DNA from: a virus
Length of the DNA stretch: 64,000 bases
IMG/VR virus record: IMGVR_UViG_3300030118_001869
Coordinates: 50,107 to 114,106 of that record
Strand: one strand, 5' to 3'
Made by a program: the position numbers and the translations under genes. Of this stretch, positions 31,203-37,953 are shown piece after piece (the first letter of the stretch is position 1; the number at the start of each line of letters is the position of its first letter). Below the pieces are notes generated by a model. It had not been told where the DNA came from. It made no database searches and saw only the letters and a program-made list of their open reading frames with translations.

Positions 31203-31210
31203 CAAAAGTA
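31203..31210 (-). promoter_or_regulatory. TACTTTTG -7-type box
   Basis: The minus strand reads TACTTTTG, matching TAnnTTTG exactly and identical to the boxes at 26753 and 49426. No good TTTG is found 19-21 nt upstream, so the promoter is only half supported. It is downstream of a terminator hairpin, as a fresh start site should be. Confidence 0.4.
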
Positions 31211-31265
31211 GTAAAAAATCTACAGTAATAATGATCTAAGATGGTATATTCTCAGCTTTTGGATT

Positions 31266-31291
31266 AAAAAGTTAGCATAATAATAGCTAAC
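31266..31291 (-). terminator. Intrinsic terminator after HTH gene
   Basis: On the minus strand GTTAGC-9 nt-GCTAAC is followed by TTTTT (plus arms 31271-31276 and 31286-31291). It overlaps the last codons of the HTH gene and separates it from the gene at 30907-31182. Confidence 0.7.
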
Positions 31292-31538
31292 ATAATATAA
31301 TTTTTCTACCAATACGCTTGATAACACCTGCATCTTTCAGTTCTTTTATGTTTCTACTGATCTGACGCTGACTTTTATCAAGTATATCTGCTAGAGTTGA
31401 TATAGATGGATAGCATTCACGTTTATCTCCACAATATATACACAATAATGCATATAATGCTTTAGATTGTGCTGAGACAGAGGGATTAGACATAACTTCC
31501 CAATCTACTATACCAAATCTTTTATAAATCTTCTCCAC
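31287..31538 (-). CDS. Helix-turn-helix protein, 83 aa
   Basis: The whole protein is a winged-helix DNA-binding domain of HTH_36/replication-initiator type. It has SAQSKALYALLCIYCGDKRECYPSISTLADILDKSQRQISRNIKELKDAGVIKRIGRK, with the recognition helix at SQRQISRNIKELKDAG. It could regulate early transcription or bind an origin. It overlaps the upstream gene by 17 bp and is followed by a terminator. Confidence 0.78.
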   Translation of the reverse strand: MEKIYKRFGIVDWEVMSNPSVSAQSKALYALLCIYCGDKRECYPSISTLADILDKSQRQISRNIKELKDAGVIKRIGRKIILC

Positions 31539-32010
31539 GTTCTACATGAAGTTGGAAATATGGTATGCTATCAGCAGGAATTACTTCACATGCAGTCCTA
31601 TCAATCCTTTCTTTCTTATATATTAAGGTTTTGTCTTCATTATAAGTCATAAGCTCAATATCTAATCTTGTAGAGAATCTGTTTATATCATTACCATAGC
31701 TGTCTCTCTGTGGTACTCTACCAAAATAGTGGTTATTTACACATAAACCTAAGTCAATCATGACATCTATGTCTATATTGTCTGCAAACCACCCCGTTTT
31801 AGAGTGAAACATTACATAATCACCAGGTATAATAGGAACATACTGTTCTTTAAGTTGTAATAGCATGATCATCATTGCTATAGACTCTTTGTCCATAGTC
31901 TCCATGAGGAACTGTGCTATCATATTTCTATTGACACCTGCATTGAGCCCATCTTCAATGAGCCCAAGTGCTGTGTCATGTGGTATTGGTACATCTATCT
32001 GTCTCGCCAT
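31522..32010 (-). CDS. Unknown protein, 162 aa
   Basis: There is a helical N-terminus (HDTALGLIEDGLNAGVNRNMIAQFLMETMDKESIAMMIMLLQLKEQYV), then a small beta domain reminiscent of SH3-like folds (IPGDYVMFHSKTGWF, LGLCVNNHYFGRVPQRDSYGND, LDIELMTYNEDKTLIYKKERI). No family match is made. It overlaps DUF4846 and the HTH gene, so it belongs to their operon. Confidence 0.68.
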   Translation of the reverse strand: MARQIDVPIPHDTALGLIEDGLNAGVNRNMIAQFLMETMDKESIAMMIMLLQLKEQYVPIIPGDYVMFHSKTGWFADNIDIDVMIDLGLCVNNHYFGRVPQRDSYGNDINRFSTRLDIELMTYNEDKTLIYKKERIDRTACEVIPADSIPYFQLHVERGEDL

Positions 32011-32780
32011 CTTTTCAAGTCATTTATGTGAAATGTATACTGAGGTGTAACCACGTGTGTCATGAATGATTTTAATTCATACCATACATAGCCTGTCTCA
32101 GGATTCATAAGTATATGGTTATCTTGTGCAGGCATAAAGCTCTGAGCCAGCATAAATAACTTATGACCAGTTTCCTGATCATATAGAACATCTACTACAG
32201 TAACTGCATGGCCTGGAAATCCTCCTACAACAAATACATCACCTGCCATTATATCCCATATAGGAACTGCTTCAAGGTTATACTCTGATATAGACCATGT
32301 ATTAGCATATGTCCATACCAAATCCATCCATTTCCTAAATGTTTCACAATTATCTTCTCTTCCTGATGATCCAAGGTATTCCAAATAGTTATACTCTGTG
32401 CCATCAGCTCCATTGAATACTAATCTATCATAGAATTCTGGACCATTACTGTAATTATAAGATGCCCATAGATACATTGATGCATCTGCGCACTGATGTA
32501 AGTCCAAAGGACCTATGTCATAGTCAAATACTGCAGCAAATACATCATTACGGCCATTATATTTAACCTGTCCGTTATGATATCTTACAATATCTTCCTT
32601 CTTTAAAGGATGATCTATTAACCATTGAGAGAAACCATCATCTGATCTGAAGTATTTCTTTGCCTCTTTTGGTATTTTAAAGTGAGTTTTTATAGACTTA
32701 TCACTAGTCTTTAAGGATACGTATTGTGCATGTGTCACATTTAGTGCAAGCATACACATAATTAATATTAAATTTTTCAT
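31995..32780 (-). CDS. Exported DUF4846-like protein, 261 aa
   Basis: An N-terminal signal peptide (MKNLILIMCMLALNVTHAQ) predicts export. The mature part matches the DUF4846 pattern known mainly from Bacteroidetes: FSQWLIDHPLKKEDIVRYHNGQVK, DYDIGPLDLHQCADASMYLWASYNYS, WDIMAGDVFVVGGFPGHAVTVVDV and FMLAQSFMPAQDNHI. One Cys (QCADA) and one His (GHAV) in a fold with a GDVF strand suggest a papain/NlpC-like peptidase or amidase (inference). The start at 32780 was chosen because it begins the signal peptide; the longer frame reads through regulatory DNA. Confidence 0.8.
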   Translation of the reverse strand: MKNLILIMCMLALNVTHAQYVSLKTSDKSIKTHFKIPKEAKKYFRSDDGFSQWLIDHPLKKEDIVRYHNGQVKYNGRNDVFAAVFDYDIGPLDLHQCADASMYLWASYNYSNGPEFYDRLVFNGADGTEYNYLEYLGSSGREDNCETFRKWMDLVWTYANTWSISEYNLEAVPIWDIMAGDVFVVGGFPGHAVTVVDVLYDQETGHKLFMLAQSFMPAQDNHILMNPETGYVWYELKSFMTHVVTPQYTFHINDLKRWRDR

Positions 32781-32814
32781 GTTTACTGTTATTAAAAGTT
32801 GCTGAACTCCGCTT

Positions 32815-32832
32815 GGGAGAAAAATAAATAGG
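32815..32832 (-). promoter_or_regulatory. Repeated early upstream element, copy 3
   Basis: GGGAGAAAAATAAATAGG (plus sense) differs from copy 2 by one base. It lies 35 nt before the ATG of the DUF4846 gene at 32780. A short CTCC-CAAGC-GGAG hairpin follows it toward the gene. Confidence 0.6.
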
Positions 32833-32975
32833 TAAAATAAAGGTGAATCAGGAAGCCGGTTAACTATTAATAAACTAAACTTATGAAAACTACTCATCAT
32901 AATACGATAGACTTCCTTCATCACCTCTGGTTATCACTTACCTAACCAATGCTTAGCCTTAATACTAATGTTATT

Positions 32976-32992
32976 ATAGTATATAATACTAT
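32976..32992. repeat. Perfect short inverted repeat in the gap before DUF4846
   Basis: ATAGTAT-ATA-ATACTAT is a symmetric 17-bp repeat in the 32780-33000 gap, next to the stop of the membrane protein at 33000. It may be a weak terminator or protein-binding site. The rest of this 220-bp gap holds only the repeated element and no convincing gene. Confidence 0.4.
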
Positions 32993-32999
32993 GTTATTA

Positions 33000-33323
33000 T
33001 TAGTTGGACACTGATGTCTTCTTATAGTTAAATTCTATGTATAAGAATGGAACTAATAAGGCAATACCACCTCCCTCAGTTAATCCTATTGATAGGCCAA
33101 ACTGTGGGATCTTTTCTACTTTCACGTTAGGTAAGATTGTAATACCACCTAGCAATGCATATAATACAATTGCTGAGGCAATATTGTATGTAACTACAAG
33201 AACTCCTGTAATTACTACAGCTGTTTCACTTCCAGTAAAGGAAGCAATCATAAAAGCCAACGCTGCTATTGGCTGCATTACAACAAGGAACACCTTGACT
33301 AATGCTCTAAGAAACTTATTCAT
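33000..33323 (-). CDS. Multi-span membrane protein, 107 aa
   Basis: At least three hydrophobic stretches are visible (FLVVMQPIAALAFMIASFTG; AVVITGVLVVTYNIASAIVLYALLGGI; GGGIALLVPFLYIEF). It is not a typical holin sequence. It sits in the exported/lipoprotein cluster at the right end of the early block, the place where phages often keep superinfection or membrane-acting genes. Function unknown. Confidence 0.65.
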   Translation of the reverse strand: MNKFLRALVKVFLVVMQPIAALAFMIASFTGSETAVVITGVLVVTYNIASAIVLYALLGGITILPNVKVEKIPQFGLSIGLTEGGGIALLVPFLYIEFNYKKTSVSN

Positions 33324-33334
33324 AATTTTATTTT

Positions 33335-33775
33335 TTAATTAGTTATTACATAGTCTCCATTGTTTATCAATAGTGTAATATCCTGTATAAACATTTGTTC
33401 ACCAAGGTTATTGTTACAGTCTATTGATGTTGTATCTGCTTCTAAGTCATATAAAGTGTTACTAAATATAACATAGTCTGGGTCTGAATTTAGTCCTGGA
33501 GAACTCCAGAATATTTCACGCCATTGTGCATATGCTATTTGGTTTATGCCTACACAAAAGGCAATCCAACGGTTATATGCAAAGCATGATCTATCTTCAT
33601 CCCATGCAAGATACATGTATTCCCAGTTTTCTGTACCATATTCTGAATCATACTGGCCTTTATTTATAACTTCAGTATATATAAATGCCTGATTTTCTGG
33701 GTTAAGAATAGGGTCATCATCTTTAGAGCACGAGGCTAATAAGATAATGGATAAGATATAAAGGGTCTTTTTCAT
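33335..33775 (-). CDS. Surface lipoprotein with Bacteroidetes export signal, 146 aa
   Basis: The signal peptide MKKTLYILSIILLASC ends in a lipobox (LASC), and the mature protein begins CSKDDDP. Lys followed by acidic residues right after the lipidated Cys is the known lipoprotein export signal that sends proteins to the outer surface in Bacteroidetes. The mature region has Trp, Tyr and Cys (WEYMYLAWDEDRSCFAYNRW; STSIDCNNN-like) and no recognised enzyme motif. A surface lipoprotein made by a phage may block receptor use by other phages (inference). Confidence 0.78.
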   Translation of the reverse strand: MKKTLYILSIILLASCSKDDDPILNPENQAFIYTEVINKGQYDSEYGTENWEYMYLAWDEDRSCFAYNRWIAFCVGINQIAYAQWREIFWSSPGLNSDPDYVIFSNTLYDLEADTTSIDCNNNLGEQMFIQDITLLINNGDYVITN

Positions 33776-33838
33776 AATATTATTCTATATACAAGTATAG
33801 ACCTACTATAATTAAGTAGGCCATACCTGTGATTAAAC

Positions 33839-33994
33839 TTAACATCTGACCATTCTTTGTTTCTTTGCATTCCAACACTTCTGTGACTTGTAGTATTTCT
33901 TTTTGCTTTTACACATTCCTCTTGAGGAACTACAAGATGATAGTATTGGACCAAAGATAAATATGGCCACGATAATATACATTAATTTTTTCAT
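33839..33994 (-). CDS. Small lipoprotein, 51 aa, Cys/Lys-rich
   Basis: The signal MKKLMYIIVAIFIFGPILSSC has a basic start, hydrophobic core and lipobox SSC. The mature part is SSSRGMCKSKKKYYKSQKCWNAKKQRMVRC, basic with three Cys that may form disulfides. The start at 33994 was chosen because it begins the signal peptide; longer frames extend to 34084. Similar small basic lipoproteins occur in Bacteroidetes. Role unknown. Confidence 0.62.
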   Translation of the reverse strand: MKKLMYIIVAIFIFGPILSSCSSSRGMCKSKKKYYKSQKCWNAKKQRMVRC

Positions 33995-34083
33995 AATGCT
34001 AGGATTAAAGTGATTTGCAATATTGCGGGTACTTATATACTCTTCATATAAGAGAAAGACAATATACATATAAAGCCAACCCA

Positions 34084-34378
34084 TAACTTGTAGTCTTATT
34101 GGTATTGTTGATCCACATTCCTCTAGTTATGGTGTTAGCTATGTATATATATACGGTCATTACTTTTATTTTAGGTGGTAATAAGTGGTATTTTGTGGGT
34201 ATTTGGCCTCACATTTATTGTGCAACACACACAATTAATTTGTTTTTATGTTGCAAAATAGTTGCAAAAGCCAACGTTGGAACTAAAAAAGTAAAAAAGG
34301 GAACACTTGGTTCCCCTTTCTTTGTCTTACTACTGATTACACGCTATCACCTGTGCTTTTTGTAGTTGCTGACTTATA
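34084..34378. other. Roughly 300-bp gap with terminator and repeats
   Basis: I see no convincing gene here. It contains a direct repeat GTTGCAAAA twice with 11-bp period (34250-34258 and 34261-34269), a perfect palindrome CCAACGTTGG (34271-34280), and a terminator hairpin GGGAACAC/GTTCCC-type at 34299-34316. The last is followed on the minus strand by a T-rich run and ends the gene at 34379. A plus-strand frame of 88 codons crosses the terminator and looks spurious. Confidence 0.5.
34291..34320 (-). terminator. Intrinsic terminator after gene 34379-34672
   Basis: The stem is GGGAAC (34299-34304) with GTTCCC (34310-34315). On the minus strand it is followed by CTTTTTTAC, a usable U-run. Confidence 0.7.
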
Positions 34379-34672
34379 TTAGTGTGCCCAATACAGGTTG
34401 TCAAACTCTTCTCCTGTTGATTGGTTCACTACTTTCTTTTCGGTTAGTTCTAATGATGCTATCTCATCACCTACCTTTAATTCAGCCTTTAAGGCCATAC
34501 CGTCTTCAGGGCTTATAGCAGTAAATCCAAAGCGGACATTACCATTCCCTGCTTGTTGCCTCACCTCAAATTCTCTGCTACCAATTTTCTTGGTTACAGT
34601 TTGGACACCTGAGAGAGGTGCGTCCGAAGTGATAAGACCTTTGTTACTCTCAGTAATTTTAAAATAATACAT
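34379..34672 (-). CDS. Unknown protein, 97 aa
   Basis: The pattern MYYFKITESNKGLITSDAPLSGVQTVTKKIGSREFEVRQQAGNGNVRFGFTAISPEDGMALKAEL is like a small beta-barrel protein. Its style and size resemble small phage DNA-binding proteins but I cannot assign a family. It is the first gene of the minus-strand block from the right, just after the divergent control region, so it may be expressed early. It has a fourth, weaker copy of the repeated element about 65 nt upstream. Confidence 0.65.
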   Translation of the reverse strand: MYYFKITESNKGLITSDAPLSGVQTVTKKIGSREFEVRQQAGNGNVRFGFTAISPEDGMALKAELKVGDEIASLELTEKKVVNQSTGEEFDNLYWAH

Positions 34673-34704
34673 AGTAAATAAATTTTAAGTTAAACAATTA
34701 TTTT

Positions 34705-34816
34705 AGTGGCGGGTAGAGACCTGCCAAATTATAGTTGGGGAGCAAAACAATAGGACCTCTTGCCAATGCTAAATACACTACATTTTTTTTAGGTGGAAAA
34801 AAAATTTTGTATATTA
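34705..34816. promoter_or_regulatory. Divergent control region between early and late blocks
   Basis: Signals from left to right: a hairpin GGCGGGT-AGAG-ACCTGCC (34708-34725); a diverged copy of the repeated element, GGGAGCAAAACAATAGG (34738-34754); and the TTTTGTATATTA late motif (34805-34816) preceded by an A/T-rich tract. The plus-strand ATG follows at 34834 and the minus-strand ATG is at 34672. Confidence 0.5.
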
Positions 34817-34833
34817 AGTGTATAGACCTAACA

Positions 34834-35154
34834 ATGGAACAAGAAGACTACGGATACGGGAAATCAGTTGAAGAGATGCAAAAAGAGGAGGAGATGCTTA
34901 CTACAGCATTCAATAACTCTTATAACTATCTAACTAATAAAGTTACTATGGATTATGTATTGCATGCTAGTGAGAGTGAATTTGGGTTTGTATTGGCTCA
35001 TAATACACATGTTGGGCCTACGAAAATGGAACTAGAGAATATGATCCTCCACTTTATAGAGACTGAAGAGTATGAAAAATGTGCAGTACTTAAGGGTATA
35101 TTGAATAAAGAATATCCTGAGTCAATCAATGAATCATTAGAAGAGTGGCTATGA
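34834..35154 (+). CDS. Unknown acidic protein, 106 aa
   Basis: The protein has two helical regions: the N-terminus MEQEDYGYGKSVEEMQKEEEMLTTAFNNSYNYL and an LENMILHFIETEEYEKCAVLKGILNKEYPESINESLEEW C-terminus, with a conserved-looking EYEKCAVLK patch. ATG at 34834 was chosen because it comes after the promoter motif; an upstream start at 34735 would translate the control region. It begins the plus-strand late block. Function unknown. Confidence 0.65.
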   Translation: MEQEDYGYGKSVEEMQKEEEMLTTAFNNSYNYLTNKVTMDYVLHASESEFGFVLAHNTHVGPTKMELENMILHFIETEEYEKCAVLKGILNKEYPESINESLEEWL

Positions 35155-35399
35155 CAGAAAATAGTATAAAGAAATTAGGATTTGAAAAATGCGTGATAGA
35201 TCAAAATGATAGCGGTTTAGATCGTGATATATATTATTATACGTATAACGTAGGTAGCGTATGTTTTATATCTAATGATACTAGTGATGGAAAAGGTAAG
35301 AGTAACTGGGAAGTAGAAATACCTGGATCAGACGTAGTATTTAACACCGTAAAAGATCTTCAATGCGTAATAGAATGTCTAGAAAGAAACAGAGTATGA
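35151..35399 (+). CDS. Unknown protein, 82 aa
   Basis: The sequence reads TENSIKKLGFEKCVIDQNDSGLDRDIYYYTYNVGSVCFISNDTSDGKGKSNWEVEIPGSDVVFNTVKDLQCVIECLERN. This is a small beta-rich protein of a type common in Bacteroidetes phages, with LGF..., YYYTY and CFISND strands. ATG at 35151 overlaps the previous stop (ATGA). No function is assigned. Confidence 0.65.
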   Translation: MTENSIKKLGFEKCVIDQNDSGLDRDIYYYTYNVGSVCFISNDTSDGKGKSNWEVEIPGSDVVFNTVKDLQCVIECLERNRV

Positions 35400-35590
35400 G
35401 TAAAGCATTACTAAAATTTGAGGTACATGAAAGTGGTGAAGGATCTAGTGACTTTAAGATTATAGAGATAGTTACTGATAGAACACCTGAGTGGACAATG
35501 TCACAATACCTAAGAAATAGAAGTAATACTACAATGAAACTGCTTTACTCAGTTCCTTTTGCTGAATCAGAACAAAAAAATAATGGATAA
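35396..35590 (+). CDS. Unknown small protein, 64 aa
   Basis: The sequence is KALLKFEVHESGEGSSDFKIIEIVTDRTPEWTMSQYLRNRSNTTMKLLYSVPFAESEQKNNG. A short beta-alpha protein is likely. ATG at 35396 overlaps the previous TGA (ATGA) and was preferred over one at 35363 inside that gene. It runs 8 bp into the nuclease-like gene. Function unknown. Confidence 0.62.
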   Translation: MSKALLKFEVHESGEGSSDFKIIEIVTDRTPEWTMSQYLRNRSNTTMKLLYSVPFAESEQKNNG

Positions 35591-35972
35591 GTATATATAC
35601 AGGGCTAAGTTAGTTAGAGTAGTGGACGGGGATACTTTTGATGCAATGATAGACCTGGGGTTTGATACGTGGATAAAACGTAGAATCAGACTGAAAGGCG
35701 TAGATACGTGGGAATCTAGAACTCGTGATAAAGCTGAAAAGAAAAAAGGGTTGGCCGCTAAGGCACGAACAAAAGAAATACTCTTAGACGTAAGCTGTGA
35801 CTCTGGATTATGTAGACTTAAATCATACGGAACGGGTAAATATGGACGTGTACTAGGAGAAGTATACGTAAAAGATATAGATGGAAATGAATTATGCTTG
35901 AATCAAGCCTTATTAGATGAGGGTCATGCTTATGTATATGATGGAGGCAAGAAACAAGTGTTTAAGTCATGA
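35583..35972 (+). CDS. Staphylococcal-nuclease-like (SNase) protein, 129 aa
   Basis: This is a small OB-fold nuclease that cuts DNA or RNA. All catalytic landmarks of the SNase family are visible: VVDGDTFDA (metal Asp), RIRLKGVDTWE (Arg, then D-T-x-E) and YGRVLGEVY (Arg), followed by LNQALLDEGHAYVYDGG. Start at 35583 (MDKYIY) was chosen over 35559. No signal peptide is seen, so it may act in the cytoplasm, perhaps on host DNA (inference). It overlaps the next gene by 4 bp. Confidence 0.9.
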   Translation: MDKYIYRAKLVRVVDGDTFDAMIDLGFDTWIKRRIRLKGVDTWESRTRDKAEKKKGLAAKARTKEILLDVSCDSGLCRLKSYGTGKYGRVLGEVYVKDIDGNELCLNQALLDEGHAYVYDGGKKQVFKS

Positions 35973-36343
35973 AAAAATTTATATTAGTAATAATCTTTCT
36001 TATACCTTTCTTTTCATACACACAATTCTATAAAGAACGTGACAAGCAACTTCACTTTGCAGCTGGTAATATAGCAGGTGCAGCTGGATATGTATGGTCC
36101 TATAACAAACACCATGATAAAAAGAGAGCTATTATAACAGGTATATGCACAGCTTTTGCAGCTGGTGTAATGAAAGAACTATATGACAGCTCTATACAAG
36201 GTAATTATCTAGACTTTGAGGATCTTGCTGCTACAACATTAGGAGGAATCACAATAACAACCACTATTCCTTTATTTGAACCTAAGAAATCAAAAAGAAA
36301 AAAGAAAAGAAGACCTAGATCAAAAGGTAAGTGTGGTAGATAG
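35969..36343 (+). CDS. Exported/membrane protein with HFAAG motif, 124 aa
   Basis: An N-terminal signal sequence or span (KKFILVIIFLIPFFSYTQ) leads to DKQLHFAAGNIAGAAGYVWSY, a motif seen in small periplasmic/membrane proteins (DUF2279-like). Then come hydrophobic helices with KELYDSS and DFEDLAATTLGGITITTTIPLF, and a very basic tail (KKSKRKKKRRPRSKGK). It is likely membrane-associated and possibly a lysis accessory, since the endolysin is two genes downstream. No firm function. Confidence 0.65.
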   Translation: MKKFILVIIFLIPFFSYTQFYKERDKQLHFAAGNIAGAAGYVWSYNKHHDKKRAIITGICTAFAAGVMKELYDSSIQGNYLDFEDLAATTLGGITITTTIPLFEPKKSKRKKKRRPRSKGKCGR

Positions 36344-36355
36344 TTTACTTTAAAC

Positions 36356-36386
36356 TTTTATTATTTAAACTTTATTTATATATTTG
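36356..36386 (+). promoter_or_regulatory. Host-type promoter upstream of endolysin region
   Basis: TTTT (36356-36359), 19-nt spacer, TATATTTG (36379-36386), close to the Bacteroidetes consensus. The next ATG is at 36416, about 30 nt downstream. Confidence 0.5.
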
Positions 36387-36415
36387 TTATATATTGTTTA
36401 ACTAAAACCAATGAT

Positions 36416-36676
36416 ATGGCAATAAATGAAAACTTAGTTCCTGATGAGGAACAACTAAGTCCTGAAGAAATAAAGGATAGAAGACAAGAGCTTACTAATT
36501 TCTATAAAGATGGAATTAAGCACTTAAAAGTACAAAAAGAGTATGAAACTCTTTTAACAGAGATAGAAGAGCAAAGAGCAAAAAGGATGCAAGCATCTAT
36601 GTTTTTAGCTAATGCCTTTGCTAAAGAAGAAGCTAATAACCAAAACCAAGAAAATGAAAATAATAAAAAAGGGTGA
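36416..36676 (+). CDS. Small coiled-coil protein, 86 aa
   Basis: The protein is mostly helical, acidic N-terminal then coiled (LSPEEIKDRRQELTNFYKDGIKHLKVQKEYETLLTEIEEQRAKRMQASMFLANAFAKEEANNQ). It could be a small structural or scaffold-type protein; the function is unknown. It is the first gene after a host-type promoter and overlaps the endolysin by 23 bp. Confidence 0.65.
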   Translation: MAINENLVPDEEQLSPEEIKDRRQELTNFYKDGIKHLKVQKEYETLLTEIEEQRAKRMQASMFLANAFAKEEANNQNQENENNKKG

Positions 36677-37571
36677 TTCAGGCCCAGAAGTTCATAGACT
36701 ACAAACTGTTTTAAAATTACAACAAGATGGAGTTTTTGGACCAGCAACAGAAAAAGCAGTAATTAGATTTCAACTAGCATATGATTTAAAACCAGATGGT
36801 ATAGTTGGACCAAGTACATGGGAACGCCTTATGATAGGTAGCACTTATCAAGAAGAAGCTATAGATGAAGATACAGATAATCAATCTATGATATGGCAGA
36901 CTAATTATGATCAAACAGTACATAGATATTTTTTACCTAAAGGAGAATATCTTGAAGGACCTGTAGTAAATGAATATGCATTTTTACATCATACAGCAGG
37001 TAGACACAATCCATTTAAAGTAGTGGACCATTGGGGAAGAGATACAAGAGGTAGAGTAGCTACAGAATTTGTTCTAGGTGGTAAGTGTTCAAGCAGTGGT
37101 AAAGATGAGTATGATGGTGTGATGGTACAAGCATTTCCGGTTGGAGGATATGGATGGCATTTAGGTAAAACAGGTAGTGGTCACATGAATAGACATTCAA
37201 CTGGTATTGAAATATGTGCATTTGGATATTTAAAAGATGGTAAAACTTATGTAAATACAACTGTTAGAGAAGATCAAATTTATACATTAAAAGAACCATT
37301 TAGAGGATATACACAATATCACTCTTACACAGATAAGCAAATGGAAGAAACTGAAAAGTGGATTAAATATATTGCTGAGAGAGATGGTATTGATGTAAGA
37401 TTAGGTTTGAAACAGTGGATACAAAAGTATGGACCTGCAAAAGCATTTGATTTTCAAGAGGATGCTTACTATGGAAAAGTGAAAGGTTTACTTACACATA
37501 CAAATGTTAGAAGGGATAAGACGGATTGTTATCCTGATGAAAGACTTATTGATATTATATTAAGTTTGTAA
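36654..37571 (+). CDS. Endolysin: peptidoglycan-binding domain plus N-acetylmuramoyl-L-alanine amidase
   Basis: This 305-residue lysis enzyme cuts the amide bond between muramic acid and the peptide. Residues 1-60 form a peptidoglycan-binding repeat (GDSGPEVHRLQTVLKLQQDGVFGPATEKAVIRFQ, DGIVGPSTWERL). The amidase type 2 domain has LHHTAG (zinc His), GWHLG, HMNRHSTGIEICAFG, and HTNVRRDKTDCYPDE with the second zinc His and Cys. ATG at 36654 was chosen; the longer frame starts inside the upstream gene. It lacks a signal peptide, so it depends on a holin. Confidence 0.92.
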   Translation: MKIIKKGDSGPEVHRLQTVLKLQQDGVFGPATEKAVIRFQLAYDLKPDGIVGPSTWERLMIGSTYQEEAIDEDTDNQSMIWQTNYDQTVHRYFLPKGEYLEGPVVNEYAFLHHTAGRHNPFKVVDHWGRDTRGRVATEFVLGGKCSSSGKDEYDGVMVQAFPVGGYGWHLGKTGSGHMNRHSTGIEICAFGYLKDGKTYVNTTVREDQIYTLKEPFRGYTQYHSYTDKQMEETEKWIKYIAERDGIDVRLGLKQWIQKYGPAKAFDFQEDAYYGKVKGLLTHTNVRRDKTDCYPDERLIDIILSL

Positions 37572-37572
37572 A

Positions 37573-37953
37573 ATGGCTATAGTAAATAAAGTAGACTTTA
37601 AAAAGCAAGTGACAATAAACGAAACTATTGGTTATCAGATATTGTCATATTGTTTTTTTAATAATATACATATTAGCAGCACTGATCTTAAACTTTTAAC
37701 AGAATTAGCAAAGCAAGCTGGTGTTGAATTAACAAAGTTTTGTGTGTATCTTACAGACACTAAGATATTTAAAAGCAATCAATCTGCTAGAAATGCAGTA
37801 ACAAAGGCAGAAAAAAAGGGATTGATTGTTAAAAATGGAGTTAATAAGAAGACAGTAAACTTAAATACTGACATGAATGTCCAGGTTGAGGGTATTGTTT
37901 TGTTAGATTATAAAATACTAGGACGTGAGACCCAAAAGCCACAAGCAATTTAA
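37573..37953 (+). CDS. Probable DNA-binding (winged-helix-like) protein, 126 aa
   Basis: The sequence TINETIGYQILSYCFFNNIHISSTDLKLLTELAKQAGVELTKFCVYLTDTKIFKSNQSARNAVTKAEKKGLIVKNGVNKKTVNL resembles a helical domain followed by a wing (KKGLIVKNGVNKKTVNL). It directly precedes the HU/IHF-like gene and overlaps it by 29 bp. A packaging or regulation role is possible; function not proven. Confidence 0.6.
   Translation: MAIVNKVDFKKQVTINETIGYQILSYCFFNNIHISSTDLKLLTELAKQAGVELTKFCVYLTDTKIFKSNQSARNAVTKAEKKGLIVKNGVNKKTVNLNTDMNVQVEGIVLLDYKILGRETQKPQAI

Noticed and set aside
32781-32924. Longer N-terminus for the DUF4846-like gene starting at 32924
   Set aside because: The added 48 codons would hide the signal peptide and pass through the repeated upstream element, so they are probably not translated.
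33776-33838. 14-codon hydrophobic frame between the two lipoprotein genes
   Set aside because: It is very short and has no coupling to its neighbours; a hairpin CCTACT/AGTAGG in the same place explains the conserved look equally well.
33772-33954. 60-codon minus-strand frame beginning MVQYYHLVVPQEECVK
   Set aside because: It overlaps the small lipoprotein gene (33839-33994) in another frame and has no signal, coupling or recognisable features.
34099-34365. 88-codon plus-strand hydrophobic frame
   Set aside because: It runs through the terminator hairpin and the repeat-containing gap, opposite the direction of its neighbours. The hydrophobicity is what A/T-rich non-coding DNA gives.
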